A stretch of DNA of 64,000 nucleotides from Halorubrum persicum (GTDB lineage: Archaea > Halobacteriota > Halobacteria > Halobacteriales > Haloferacaceae): NCBI RefSeq assembly GCF_002727125.1, contig NZ_NHOA01000084.1:1-64000 (forward strand), in the 5' to 3' direction. The translations under genes and the position numbers were made by a program. The notes beneath the pieces are model-generated. The model saw only the letters and a program-made list of their open reading frames with translations, was not told the DNA's origin and did no database searches. Shown here in pieces: positions 44,884 through 52,951 of this stretch; positions within the stretch are counted from its first letter, which is position 1, and the number at the start of each line of letters is the position of its first letter.

Positions 44884-45477
44884 ATGTTCCCCGAGACGAT
44901 CGAAACGGACCGGTTGCGGTTAGAGCCCCGCTGGCCCGAGCGCGTCGATCTCGACGAGTGTTACCGCATCTGTTCGTCGGATCCCGGGATCGACGAGGTG
45001 ACCGAGTACGTCACGTGGGACCCTCACGAGACGAAAAAGGAGACGCTCGAGTTCCTCGAACGCGGCCGCGAGCGATGGGAGGACGACGAAGCGGCCGACT
45101 ACGTCATCCGCCCGCGCGAGGGCGAGGACGGTGCGGGCGAGATCGCCGGCTTCGGCGGCTTCTCCGTCGACTGGGAGAAACGGACCGCCCTGCTCGGGAC
45201 GTGGCTCCGCAAGCGGTTCTGGGGCCGCGGCTACTCCGGCGAGCGCGCCGCGGCGCTCGTCGCGGTCGCCTTCGAGGACCTCGATCTCGACCTCGTCGTC
45301 GTCAGCCACCTCCCCGAGAACGAGCAGTCGCAGCGGGCGATCGAGAAGTACGTCGACCGTCTCGGCGGCCGCCGCGAGGGGTTGTTGCGGAACAGTATCA
45401 CCTTCGCTGACGGCGGCGTCCACGACGAGGTCCGATACTCGATCTCGCAGGACGAGTGGCGCGAGGCGACCGAGTAG
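44884..45477 (+). CDS. GNAT family N-acetyltransferase (RimJ/RimL-like)
   Basis: The 197-residue protein starts FPETIETDRLRLEPR, a usual opening of RimJ/L-type acetyltransferases. The acetyl-CoA loop is RKRFWGRGYSGERAAAL, which is a Q/RxxGxG/A variant, followed by VVSHLPENEQSQRAIEKY. It would acetylate a protein N-terminus or a small amine. The substrate is unknown. It is transcribed alone. Confidence 0.87.
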   Translation: MFPETIETDRLRLEPRWPERVDLDECYRICSSDPGIDEVTEYVTWDPHETKKETLEFLERGRERWEDDEAADYVIRPREGEDGAGEIAGFGGFSVDWEKRTALLGTWLRKRFWGRGYSGERAAALVAVAFEDLDLDLVVVSHLPENEQSQRAIEKYVDRLGGRREGLLRNSITFADGGVHDEVRYSISQDEWREATE

Positions 45478-45557
45478 CCGGAAGCGGGGAGATGCGACCC
45501 GGCTGGTGCCCGAAACCCCGAACACGTTCGGCGCTGAGCGCGCCGACCCAACAAACA

Positions 45558-45564
45558 CTTATGA
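45558..45564 (+). promoter_or_regulatory. TATA-like box of the membrane protein gene at 45587
   Basis: CTTATGA lies about 27 nt before the ATG at 45587, which supports this start rather than any upstream codon. Confidence 0.5.
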
Positions 45565-45586
45565 TCGCCGAAACGACTCCGGGCAC

Positions 45587-46165
45587 ATGTCTGTCCCCGA
45601 CCGATCGAACCGAACGAGCGGAATCGTCGGCGGCGCGGCGGCCGGCGCCGTCGCGTACGTCCTCGGCTATCTGGTCGTCTACGTGACGCAGGGCGACCAG
45701 ATCGAGGAGGGGCTCTCGGGTATCAACTTCTTCGCCGACCTGTTCGGCGGGGACCCGATCTCCACGTGGCAGGCCGCGGGGTGGATGTTCTACAACGCCC
45801 ACTTCGTCGACATCAGCGTCCCGTCGCTGATCGGCGGCGCGCAGTCGGCGAACCTCATCTCGCAGGCGGAGGGCGGGTCGCTGGCGCTGCTCTTCGTCGT
45901 CCCGCCGCTCCTGCTCGTCGTTGCGGGCGTCGTCGCCGGTCGGGCTGCGGGAGCGTCAGATCCGGCTGACGGGGCGAAAGCCGGCGCGTTCGTCCTCGCC
46001 GGGTACCTCCCGCTCGCGGTGATCGGGGCGTTCCTGTTCCGGTACGCCGTCGGCGACGGGACCGTGGCGCCCGACCTCGTCACTGCCGTGTTGCTCGCCG
46101 GCGCCGTCTACCCGGCGGTCTTCGGCGCGATCGGCGGGGCCGCCGCATCGCTGCTGAGCGACTGA
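45587..46165 (+). CDS. Haloarchaeal five-TM membrane protein of unknown function
   Basis: The 192-residue protein has an N-terminal polar stretch, a first TM helix at about 12-33, an exposed loop rich in aromatic residues (DPISTWQAAGWMFYNAHFVD) and four more TM helices. The last helices are rich in Gly and Ala. I recognise the general type as a conserved haloarchaeal membrane protein but cannot give a function. A T-rich stretch after the stop (46190-46202) probably terminates transcription. Confidence 0.72.
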   Translation: MSVPDRSNRTSGIVGGAAAGAVAYVLGYLVVYVTQGDQIEEGLSGINFFADLFGGDPISTWQAAGWMFYNAHFVDISVPSLIGGAQSANLISQAEGGSLALLFVVPPLLLVVAGVVAGRAAGASDPADGAKAGAFVLAGYLPLAVIGAFLFRYAVGDGTVAPDLVTAVLLAGAVYPAVFGAIGGAAASLLSD

Positions 46166-46187
46166 GTCCGGAGAAGGCTGGCCGCTT

Positions 46188-46203
46188 TTTGTTCTCGTTT
46201 CGG
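46188..46203 (+). terminator. T-rich terminator
   Basis: CTTTTTGTTCTCGTTT follows the stop at 46165 after a short GC-rich stretch. T-rich tracts of this type end archaeal transcripts. No strong hairpin is present. Confidence 0.4.
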
Positions 46204-46301
46204 GAGCGTCCCGAGCGCTTCGACCCCGACTGAACCGGTCTCGACCGAATCAACCTCAACCGGATCGACCCCGGCCGCATCGACCGCACCGCCACCGACC
46301 G

Positions 46302-46754
46302 TCAGTACTCCGCGTCTTCGGGGTCGATCCGGTCGCCGTACTCCCGGGCGGGATCGACGGGTCGCCCCTCGTCCGTCTCGGGCGCGACGTAGTCGATGAA
46401 CGCCTCGACGTCAGGCTCCCGAACGCGGACCTCGACGTCGATCTCGCCGAGCTCGTCCGGCTCCCCGACGGCGAAGTTGACGACGCCCTCGAACGCCGCC
46501 TGCTTCTTGAGGGAGAAGTCGAACCCCTCCTCGGTGCTGTTCTGCAGGAACACCCGGCGGGCCGTGTCGAGGATCTCCTGCTCGTGGAGCACGTCGGAAA
46601 AGGCGTCGAGGGTGTGCGCCTCGGCGACCAGCCGACCGTCCTCGTGGACCGGCTCCGCGTCCGGGAACACGTTCCGGACCGCGTCGGCGACCCGGTCTGT
46701 CACCTCGGTGTCTCGGACGGGCGCTTCGATCCGGACGTCGACGCTGTAGATCAC
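46302..46754 (-). CDS. UPF0201 family RNA-binding-like protein
   Basis: The 150-residue archaeal protein starts MIYSVDVRIEAPVRDTEVT and has FSLKKQAAFEGVVNFAV, matching the UPF0201 (DUF54) family of small alpha/beta proteins with a fold similar to ribosomal L5. The biochemical role is not established. It overlaps the upstream kinase gene by four bases (ATGA), so the two are translationally coupled. The C-terminus is acidic. Confidence 0.87.
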   Translation of the reverse strand: MIYSVDVRIEAPVRDTEVTDRVADAVRNVFPDAEPVHEDGRLVAEAHTLDAFSDVLHEQEILDTARRVFLQNSTEEGFDFSLKKQAAFEGVVNFAVGEPDELGEIDVEVRVREPDVEAFIDYVAPETDEGRPVDPAREYGDRIDPEDAEY

Positions 46755-47365
46755 GAGCCGTCACCTCCGGCGTTCGCGGTCGCGGGACCCGCATCGCCAT
46801 CCGAGTCAGACTCGGAGTCGGTCACGCCGAGCACCTCTCGGACGCGGCGTCGGAACGCCGCCAGCGTCCCGGTGTTGTCGATCTCGATGTCGGCCCGTTC
46901 GAGCGTCTCACCGAGACCGAGTTCGACCTCGCGGGCGTCGCGCTCGCGGAGGGCCTCCATGTCGGAGTCGGAGTCGTCGCGCCCGCGGTCGTCGAGCCGC
47001 TCGGCGCGGAGCTCGAACGGGGCGCGGACCGCCACCAGCGTGAAGTCGTCGCCGAACGCCTCCCGGAAGCGCTCCAGTTCGACGGTCGATCGGAGTCCGT
47101 CGACGAGGACGGTGTCGTGCTCGCTTTCGGCCGCCGCCTCCCGGATCCGCGGGAGCGTCCGGGCGGCGATCGCGTCGTCGCCCTCCTCTTCGCGGAGCGC
47201 GCCGGCGATCCGGCCGTGGTGTTCGGCCGGATCGAGCCCGCGTCGGCGGCACTCCGCCCGGATCACGTCGCCCATCACGACGACCGGGATCCCCGCCTCC
47301 TCGGCTACGTTCGCCGCCTCCCCCTTGCCGCTGCCGGGGAGGCCGACGGTTCCGATAACGTTCAT
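46751..47365 (-). CDS. UPF0200 P-loop kinase (dephospho-CoA-kinase-like)
   Basis: The 204-residue protein starts MNVIGTVGLPGSGKGEAANV, the Walker A loop of the archaeal UPF0200 family. It has VVMGDVIRAE and VDGLRSTVELERFRE. The family is similar to nucleotide and dephospho-CoA kinases, and archaeal CoA synthesis needs such an enzyme, but the assignment is not proven here. The ATG at 47365 was chosen over an upstream non-protein-like extension. The acidic C-terminal 30 residues are probably disordered. Confidence 0.85.
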   Translation of the reverse strand: MNVIGTVGLPGSGKGEAANVAEEAGIPVVVMGDVIRAECRRRGLDPAEHHGRIAGALREEEGDDAIAARTLPRIREAAAESEHDTVLVDGLRSTVELERFREAFGDDFTLVAVRAPFELRAERLDDRGRDDSDSDMEALRERDAREVELGLGETLERADIEIDNTGTLAAFRRRVREVLGVTDSESDSDGDAGPATANAGGDGS

Positions 47366-47442
47366 TGACGGGGCTAATCCCGTGTCGGACTTAGGTCTGC
47401 TGTTGGGGAGGCGGCGCTGCCGAGCCCGCTTCGAACCGTCGG

Positions 47443-47450
47443 CGTTTTTG
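47443..47450 (+). promoter_or_regulatory. TATA-like box of tRNA-Arg
   Basis: CGTTTTTG lies about 30 nt before the tRNA-Arg 5' end. Confidence 0.45.
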
Positions 47451-47476
47451 CCGCTGGGTGAGAGACTTCGGAGTGA

Positions 47477-47551
47477 GGGCACGTAGCTCAGCCCGGATAG
47501 AGCGTCGGACTTCTAATCCGATGGTCGTGGGTTCGAATCCCACCGTGCCCG
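47477..47551 (+). tRNA. tRNA-Arg (TCT)
   Basis: Acceptor arms are GGGCACG and CGTGCCC with discriminator G. The anticodon stem TCGGA/TCCGA encloses CTTCTAA, giving anticodon TCT. The D-arm TAGCTCAGCCCGGATAGAGC and T-arm GTGGGTTCGAATCCCAC are complete. Confidence 0.96.
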
Positions 47552-47617
47552 TTCACCATCTTGGTGGGCAGGAGTTGTCGTCGCAACGTCGGAGCGTGGA
47601 CGGGCAGCGAGCCCGCC

Positions 47618-48622
47618 TCAGTCCGACACGCTCGGCGCCCCAAGATACGACTCGTTGATCTCGTACTCGCCGTCGTCGTTCTCGATCAGGTACTCGCCGT
47701 AGTAGGGGACGCGGTTCGCGACGACCGCCTCGAACGTCTCGGCGATCTCGTCGCGGGTCATCTCGCCCATCGATCGGAGGTCGTCGTTGCGGTTGAGACA
47801 TCCCTTCAGGTACCCTTCGTGGGTGACGCGGACGCGGCCGCAGTTGGCGCAGAAATCCTCGTTCTCGACGGGATCGACGATTTCGACCATACCGCCCGTC
47901 TCGCCGTCGTCGCTCTCGCCCACGTAGTACCGCTTCCGGTCGTGCATCTCGCGGCGCTCGACTCGGTCGGCCTTTCCGGCGAGCCAGTCGTGGACGCGTT
48001 CGATGTCGACGTTCCACTCCGGCTTCCCGGTCAACTCCGGCATGTACTGGATGAGCTGGAGCTGGAGCCCCTCGTTGTCGGCGACGTGTTCGACCATCTC
48101 CTCGACGTAGCCCGCGGTGTGCGTGAACACGACCATGTTGAGCTTCACGGGGTCGAGCCCGGCGTCGACGGCGGCTTTGACTCCCTCCAGCACGCGCTCG
48201 TAGGCGCCGGATTTCGTCACCTCGGCGAAGTCGTCGGGGTCGAGCGCGTCCTGCGAGACGTTCACGCGGTCGAGCCCGGCCGCCTTCAGGTCCGCGGCGC
48301 GTCCGGGGAGGAACGTCCCGTTCGTCGTCAGCGACACCTCCATCGAGTCGGGCGTGCGCTCGACGATCTCCTCGAGATCCTGCCGGAGCATGGGCTCGCC
48401 GCCGGTGAACTTCACCGAATCGACGCCGTACCCCTCGACGACCTCCAGAAAGCGGACCACGTCGTCGGCGCTCATCTCGTCGTCGCTCGGCTCCATCGGC
48501 CCTCGCGTGTCGCCTAACCCCTCGTTGTGACAGTAGACGCAGTCGAAGTTACACCGGTCGGTGAGCGAGATCCGCACCCCTGTCACCTCCCGTCCGAAAT
48601 CGTCAGCGAGTGGGCCGGCCAT
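47618..48622 (-). CDS. moaA: GTP 3',8-cyclase MoaA
   Basis: The 334-residue radical SAM enzyme makes the first intermediate of molybdopterin from GTP. The SAM cluster Cys24, Cys28 and Cys31 lie in [12 protein letters not shown]-terminal second cluster is marked by [19 protein letters not shown]. The C-terminal GG dipeptide present in well-studied MoaA proteins is not visible; the end reads [18 protein letters not shown] element on the minus strand about 27 nt upstream supports the ATG at 48622. No other moa gene is adjacent. Confidence 0.93.
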   Translation of the reverse strand: MAGPLADDFGREVTGVRISLTDRCNFDCVYCHNEGLGDTRGPMEPSDDEMSADDVVRFLEVVEGYGVDSVKFTGGEPMLRQDLEEIVERTPDSMEVSLTTNGTFLPGRAADLKAAGLDRVNVSQDALDPDDFAEVTKSGAYERVLEGVKAAVDAGLDPVKLNMVVFTHTAGYVEEMVEHVADNEGLQLQLIQYMPELTGKPEWNVDIERVHDWLAGKADRVERREMHDRKRYYVGESDDGETGGMVEIVDPVENEDFCANCGRVRVTHEGYLKGCLNRNDDLRSMGEMTRDEIAETFEAVVANRVPYYGEYLIENDDGEYEINESYLGAPSVSD

Positions 48623-48646
48623 GCCCGAACGGAGCCGCCGCGTTCG

Positions 48647-48655
48647 CTTAAATAT
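48647..48655 (-). promoter_or_regulatory. TATA box of moaA
   Basis: The minus strand reads ATATTTAAG about 27-30 nt before the moaA start. Confidence 0.55.
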
Positions 48656-48690
48656 CTGGGTCGATCGCCGGTGAGCGTAACGTAGAGCGG

Positions 48691-49440
48691 TTACGTCCCG
48701 TCCGACTCGTTGGCCCCGTCGGTCACATTCGCCTCGACGGGCGCATCCATGCCGGCGCTCTGTCCCGCTCCGTCGGCGCTCTCGGACACCCACTCCTCCC
48801 CCACGTACGCCATCTCCCAGAATGCGAGTTCGAGGCGGGCGCTCCTGTGGAACGCGTCGCGCATCGCGTCGCGGTGGCCGGGGTACGCCTCCGCGTAGTC
48901 GTCGAGGAGACCGCGCATCGAGTCGGTCTCCGCGCGGAACGCCTCGCTCGTGTACGTCTCGATGAACGGGGTGTACCGGTGGGTCTCGTCGGCGAGGCCG
49001 GCCATGTGGTCCGCCACGTCGAGGTACCCCTGCATGCAGGGGTAAAGCGCCGCGACGGCGACCGGGACGGGGCGCTCGTGTGCCGTGCGAACGAGGAAGC
49101 TCGTGTACGCCTCGCACGTCGGGCGCTTCCGCACGGCGGCCAGCTCCTCGGGCGCGACGCCGTACTCGCCGGCGAACGACCGGTGGAGCTCGAGCTCCTC
49201 GTTCAACACGGCGTCGGCGCCGCCGAGGAGCGTCGCCATCGCCGTCTCGTCCCGCGCCTTCGACCCCGCGACGGCGTACGTCCGGGCGTAGTCGGAGAGA
49301 TACCGGTAATCCTGTTCGAGCCACCGCCGGAACGCCGCCTTGTCGAGGTCGCCGGCCGCCAGCTCGCGCACGAACGGGTGTTCGAACTGGGCCGCCCAGA
49401 TGTCCGCCCCCGCTGTCAGGAGTTCGTCGCTGAACGCCAT
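48691..49440 (-). CDS. tenA: TenA family protein (aminopyrimidine aminohydrolase)
   Basis: The 249-residue all-helical protein has the TenA core with [26 protein letters not shown] at the start and the catalytic Cys in YPCMQGY. Tyr and Glu residues expected for TenA follow (FWEMAY). TenA salvages degraded thiamine by deaminating aminopyrimidines. The last 35 residues are an acidic, non-conserved tail. No thiamine biosynthesis gene is adjacent. A TTATAC element on the minus strand about 27 nt upstream fits. Confidence 0.9.
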   Translation of the reverse strand: MAFSDELLTAGADIWAAQFEHPFVRELAAGDLDKAAFRRWLEQDYRYLSDYARTYAVAGSKARDETAMATLLGGADAVLNEELELHRSFAGEYGVAPEELAAVRKRPTCEAYTSFLVRTAHERPVPVAVAALYPCMQGYLDVADHMAGLADETHRYTPFIETYTSEAFRAETDSMRGLLDDYAEAYPGHRDAMRDAFHRSARLELAFWEMAYVGEEWVSESADGAGQSAGMDAPVEANVTDGANESDGT

Positions 49441-49486
49441 GGGCGACCCCTCGATGCGCCGCGGTATAACTTTGTGGTATTACTGA

Positions 49487-50266
49487 CTAATCCCTGTCTG
49501 CTATCGCGATCCGAAGCCCGTCGGTAGCGACCTCGACGTCGCCGCCGAACCCCGCGTCGCGGACGCTTTGTGCCATCTCGCGCTCGCGACCGCCGGTGTG
49601 GGGGTACAGGTGCGAGAGCAGCAGGGTGTCGACGTCGACGCCCGCGAGCGACTCGCCGAGCGTCGTGGGGTTCGGGTGGTTCGACACGTCGGTCCCGTCG
49701 GGGAACGAGCAGTCGTGGACCAGCAGGTCGGTCCCGTCCGCGAACGACGCCATGCCCGCGAACGCCTCCGTGTCTCCCGACAGCGTCAGCGGGCCGTCCG
49801 CGGGGTCGACGGACGCGCTCGGCGGCGAGAAACGGTAGGCGAACCCCGGCATCGAGTGGCGCGTCTCGCGGGCGGTCACGTCGAACCCGCCGGCGGCGAA
49901 GGACCGGGCCGCCGACACCTCCCGGACCGCCAGATCGATTCGGCCGTCGAGATACTCGTGGACGCCGAGGAGGTCGTCGAGGAGTGACTTGGTCCCCGCG
50001 GGCCCGACGACTTCCAAGTGCTCCTCGCCGGCGAGCCACCGGGCCTTTATCAAGGGGAGGAGCGCCGCGACGTGGTCGAGATGGTGGTGCGTTAAGAGGA
50101 CGGTCGAAACGCCCTCGTAGCCGGTCTCCGTGCCGGCCAGCCGCTGGAGGACGCCGCTGCCGCAGTCGACGAGCAGGGAGCGGTCGCCGTCGTTGAGGAG
50201 GTACCCCGCCTGCGCGCGGTCGGGGACCGGCATCGCGCTGCCGGACCCGAGAACGGTGAGTTCCAT
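49487..50266 (-). CDS. MBL-fold metallo-hydrolase (RNase Z-like)
   Basis: The 259-residue metallo-beta-lactamase fold protein has the metal motif THHHLDH near 59-65, the following SGDTEAF Asp ligand and the SHLYPH His ligand near the C-terminus. The start MELTVLGSGSAMP is the usual RNase Z/ElaC-like opening. It lacks a clear flexible arm for tRNA, so a small phosphodiester or thioester substrate is also possible. Expected location: cytoplasm. Confidence 0.88.
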   Translation of the reverse strand: MELTVLGSGSAMPVPDRAQAGYLLNDGDRSLLVDCGSGVLQRLAGTETGYEGVSTVLLTHHHLDHVAALLPLIKARWLAGEEHLEVVGPAGTKSLLDDLLGVHEYLDGRIDLAVREVSAARSFAAGGFDVTARETRHSMPGFAYRFSPPSASVDPADGPLTLSGDTEAFAGMASFADGTDLLVHDCSFPDGTDVSNHPNPTTLGESLAGVDVDTLLLSHLYPHTGGREREMAQSVRDAGFGGDVEVATDGLRIAIADRD

Positions 50267-50305
50267 GCTCGTGTGTCCGTGCCCCCAGTCACCTAACTCG
50301 GTCGC

Positions 50306-50731
50306 CTACTTGATCAGGAACACCGGTACGTTCGCGTCGTCGGCCACGCGGTCGGAGACGCTGCCGAGCGATCGGATCCGCTCGCGGGGCGACTTCCCCT
50401 CGGGGCTCATCGCGATCACGTCGATGCCGTGTTCGTCGGCGTAGTCGACGATCTCGGTGTCGGGGGTCCCCGCCACCACGTGCGTCTCGACGTCGACGCC
50501 CGCCTCCTCGGCCCGATCGGCGACCGTACCGACCGCCGCCTCGCCCTGCGACTCGAGGTCGGCGACGACCTCGTCGTGGAGTTCGCCGGAGCTCGCGGTG
50601 GCGATGCGTCGGTCGACGACGTACAGCGCGTGGATCGTCGCGTCGTGGTCGGTCGCCAGCCGGATCGCGTGATCGAGCGCCCGGTCGACCGCCTCGCTTC
50701 CGTCGGTCGGCACCAGCAGGTCGTCGTACAT
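50306..50731 (-). CDS. Universal stress protein UspA
   Basis: The 141-residue alpha/beta protein starts MYDDLLVPTDGSEAVDRAL and has the ATP-binding loop region with a later SPEGKSPRERIRSLGSVSDRVA segment and NVPVFLI at the end. Strong similarity to UspA-type proteins is clear by eye. They bind ATP and respond to stress. It follows the MBL gene start on the same strand after about 40 bases. Many paralogs are expected in the genome. Confidence 0.93.
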   Translation of the reverse strand: MYDDLLVPTDGSEAVDRALDHAIRLATDHDATIHALYVVDRRIATASSGELHDEVVADLESQGEAAVGTVADRAEEAGVDVETHVVAGTPDTEIVDYADEHGIDVIAMSPEGKSPRERIRSLGSVSDRVADDANVPVFLIK

Positions 50732-50933
50732 AGGTGCCCGTTCGATCCGGTGGCAAATAACGGTACGCCCGCTCGGTCGCTCGCTGGGAACGCGCGGTGC
50801 GGGTCGGCACTCGTTGCCCGTCGTCCCCTTCCCTCGTCGCCTCGTTCTCCCGTCGTCTCGTTTCTCCGCCCCGGCGTGGCAACCCCTCCCGCGCAAGCGA
50901 ACGGTTTTTGCGTCGACCGACTGGAGGAGACGT

Positions 50934-52550
50934 ATGGACGAGGACACCCCCCGGACGGACGGCGGGACCGAGCGCGCGGAACCGACCGAGGACGTCGCGC
51001 TCGACCCGTGGGGGTCGGCGTCGGTCGGCGACTACGCGGACCTGTTCGAGGAGTTCGGCATCGAGGCGTTCGACGAGGTTGCCGACGACGTGGTCGACCC
51101 GCACTACCTGATGCGCCGCGGCGTCATCTTCGGCCACCGCGAGTACGACGCGGTCGCCGAGGCGATGGCCAACGACGAGCCGTTCGCCGCGCTCTCCGGG
51201 TTCATGCCGACCGGCGATCCGCACATCGGCCACAAGCTCGTGTTCGACGAGATCATCTGGCACCAACGGCAGGGCGGCGACGCGTTCGGGCTGATCGCCG
51301 ACCTGGAGGCCCACTCCGCCCGCGGGATGTCGTGGGACGAGATCGACGAGCACGCGCGCAACTACCTCCTGAGCCTCCTCGCGCTCGGCTTCGACGCCGA
51401 GGCGGGGGAGATCTACCGCCAGTCCGACAACCGGGAGGTACAGGATCTGGGGTTCGAACTCGGCTCGAAGGCGAACTTCTCGGAGTTCGAGGCGATCTAC
51501 GGCTTCGACGGCGAGACTAACATCTCGCACATGCAGAGCGTGATCACCCAGACCGCGGACATCCTCTACCCCCAGCTCGTCGACGAGCCGAAGCCGACCG
51601 TGATTCCGGTCGGCCCGGACCAGGACCCCCACGTCCGCCTGACGCGCGACCTGGCGACCCGCGTGCGCTACTTCAAGGTGACCGAGGCGTTCGCCTCCTT
51701 CGAGCTCGACGACGACGAGCGGCAGCTCGTGCGGGCCGCCTACGACGCGCTCGCGGGGTCCGACGGTGACGGCGAGGTCGACGACGCCGAGACGGACGTG
51801 CGCTGTGAGGACGCCGCCGCGTGGCTCGCCGACTACGAGCCGCCCGAGACCGGGGCGGACGAGAGCGACACGCCCCTCGCCGACGCGAAGGCCGGCGCCC
51901 TCGACAAGCTCCGGGCGGGGGGGAAAGAGCCCCTTCGCCCCCGGGTGCGCTTCTTCGACCGCAACGCCACCGACGAGGCGTTCGAGGCGCTGATCGAGGC
52001 CGTGGAGGGAGAAAAGCGCGTGTTCGAGGGCCACGTCGACGCCTTCGATCTCACGCGCGGCGAGGCCGAATCGGTCGCCCGCGAGGTCGAGATCGACCAC
52101 GACGGGTTCGGCTTCCGGCAGCCCTCCTCGATCTACCACCGCTTCATGACCGGGCTCACCGGCGGGAAGATGTCCTCGTCGATCCCGGCGAGCCACATCT
52201 CCCTGCTCGACGACCCCGAGGACGGCTACGACAAGGTCCGGGCGGCGACCACCGGGGGCCGCGACACCGCCGACGAACAGCGCGAGCTCGGCGGCGAGGC
52301 CGACGAGTGTCCCGTCTACGAGCTGTACGCCTACCTGCTCGCGGGCGACGACGACGAGCTCACCAAGACCGTCTACTCCGAGTGCGTCAACGGCGAGCGC
52401 CTCTGTGGCGGCTGTAAGGAGCAGGCCGCCGAGCTGATGCGCGAGTTCCTCGAAGACCACCAAGAGAAGCGCGAGGAGGCCGAGGCACTCCTCGACGAGC
52501 TCGACATCGACCTGGACTCCGACCGCCGCGGGACGGGCGGCGAGCACTGA
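50934..52550 (+). CDS. trpS: Tryptophanyl-tRNA synthetase
   Basis: The 538-residue class I synthetase charges tRNA-Trp. The HIGH motif is at 97-100 (PTGDPHIGHK) and the KMSSS motif at 412-416. It is of the archaeal/eukaryotic type, with a long N-terminal extension and an acidic insertion around 270-310. The C-terminal region has CGGCKEQAAELMREFL. A Shine-Dalgarno sequence GGAGGAGA precedes the ATG at 50934, and TTTTTG lies near 50906. Confidence 0.94.
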   Translation: MDEDTPRTDGGTERAEPTEDVALDPWGSASVGDYADLFEEFGIEAFDEVADDVVDPHYLMRRGVIFGHREYDAVAEAMANDEPFAALSGFMPTGDPHIGHKLVFDEIIWHQRQGGDAFGLIADLEAHSARGMSWDEIDEHARNYLLSLLALGFDAEAGEIYRQSDNREVQDLGFELGSKANFSEFEAIYGFDGETNISHMQSVITQTADILYPQLVDEPKPTVIPVGPDQDPHVRLTRDLATRVRYFKVTEAFASFELDDDERQLVRAAYDALAGSDGDGEVDDAETDVRCEDAAAWLADYEPPETGADESDTPLADAKAGALDKLRAGGKEPLRPRVRFFDRNATDEAFEALIEAVEGEKRVFEGHVDAFDLTRGEAESVAREVEIDHDGFGFRQPSSIYHRFMTGLTGGKMSSSIPASHISLLDDPEDGYDKVRAATTGGRDTADEQRELGGEADECPVYELYAYLLAGDDDELTKTVYSECVNGERLCGGCKEQAAELMREFLEDHQEKREEAEALLDELDIDLDSDRRGTGGEH

Positions 52551-52581
52551 CGGCGGCCCCCGCGTCCCCTCGTCCGTCGCG

Positions 52582-52785
52582 CTACAGCTCGTTTTTCACG
52601 TAGACGCCGATGACGCCGCCCAACGAGAACACGACGAGGGCCAGGACGACGACCCCGGCGAGCGGGAGCGACGCGATCAGTCCGGAGAGCGCGCCGACCC
52701 GGAGCCCGTCGCCCGTTTCGCCGCCTTCGAGGTACGCCGCCACCGCGCCGCCGAGCACGGGGGAGATGCCCGTGAACGAGAGCAC
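52582..52785 (-). CDS. DUF5518-like membrane protein with unclear start
   Basis: The frame from a GTG at 52785 encodes 67 residues with GISPVLGGAVAAYLEGG, DGLRVGALSGLIA and a strongly hydrophobic C-terminal helix, the hallmarks of haloarchaeal DUF5518 membrane proteins. The frame remains protein-like for 19 more codons upstream (NTLLNAVIGAVATV), which belongs to the family too, but is then blocked by a TGA at 52843-52845 without any ATG, GTG or TTG in between. The gene either uses the internal GTG or has lost its start by a small indel. Confidence 0.6.
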   Translation of the reverse strand: MLSFTGISPVLGGAVAAYLEGGETGDGLRVGALSGLIASLPLAGVVVLALVVFSLGGVIGVYVKNEL

Positions 52786-52916
52786 GACCGTCGCGACCGC
52801 GCCGATGACCGCGTTGAGCAGGGTGTTGTCGGTGTTCGTGAGTCACCCGTCGCCGGGCAGCGACACAAGATCGGAGGCCCCGGGCGGGTCCCGCGGCGCT
52901 CCGGTCGAACCGAGCC

Positions 52917-52926
52917 GATAGTTTAT
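52917..52926 (+). promoter_or_regulatory. TATA-like box of the HerA-like gene
   Basis: GATAGTTTAT lies about 28-35 nt before the ATG at 52952. It argues for a leaderless start there and against the earlier ATG at 52925. Confidence 0.5.
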
Positions 52927-52951
52927 GAGGCGGGCGCCACCTCTCACGGGT

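Noticed and set aside
46205-46300. Degenerate repeats of a TCGACC-like unit
   Set aside because: The units vary in length and sequence and are consistent with chance in GC-rich DNA; no function can be argued.
50800-50880. Polypyrimidine stretch before trpS
   Set aside because: The run of C and T on the plus strand is notable but shows no repeat register, no hairpin and no reading frame. It may be a simple composition effect.
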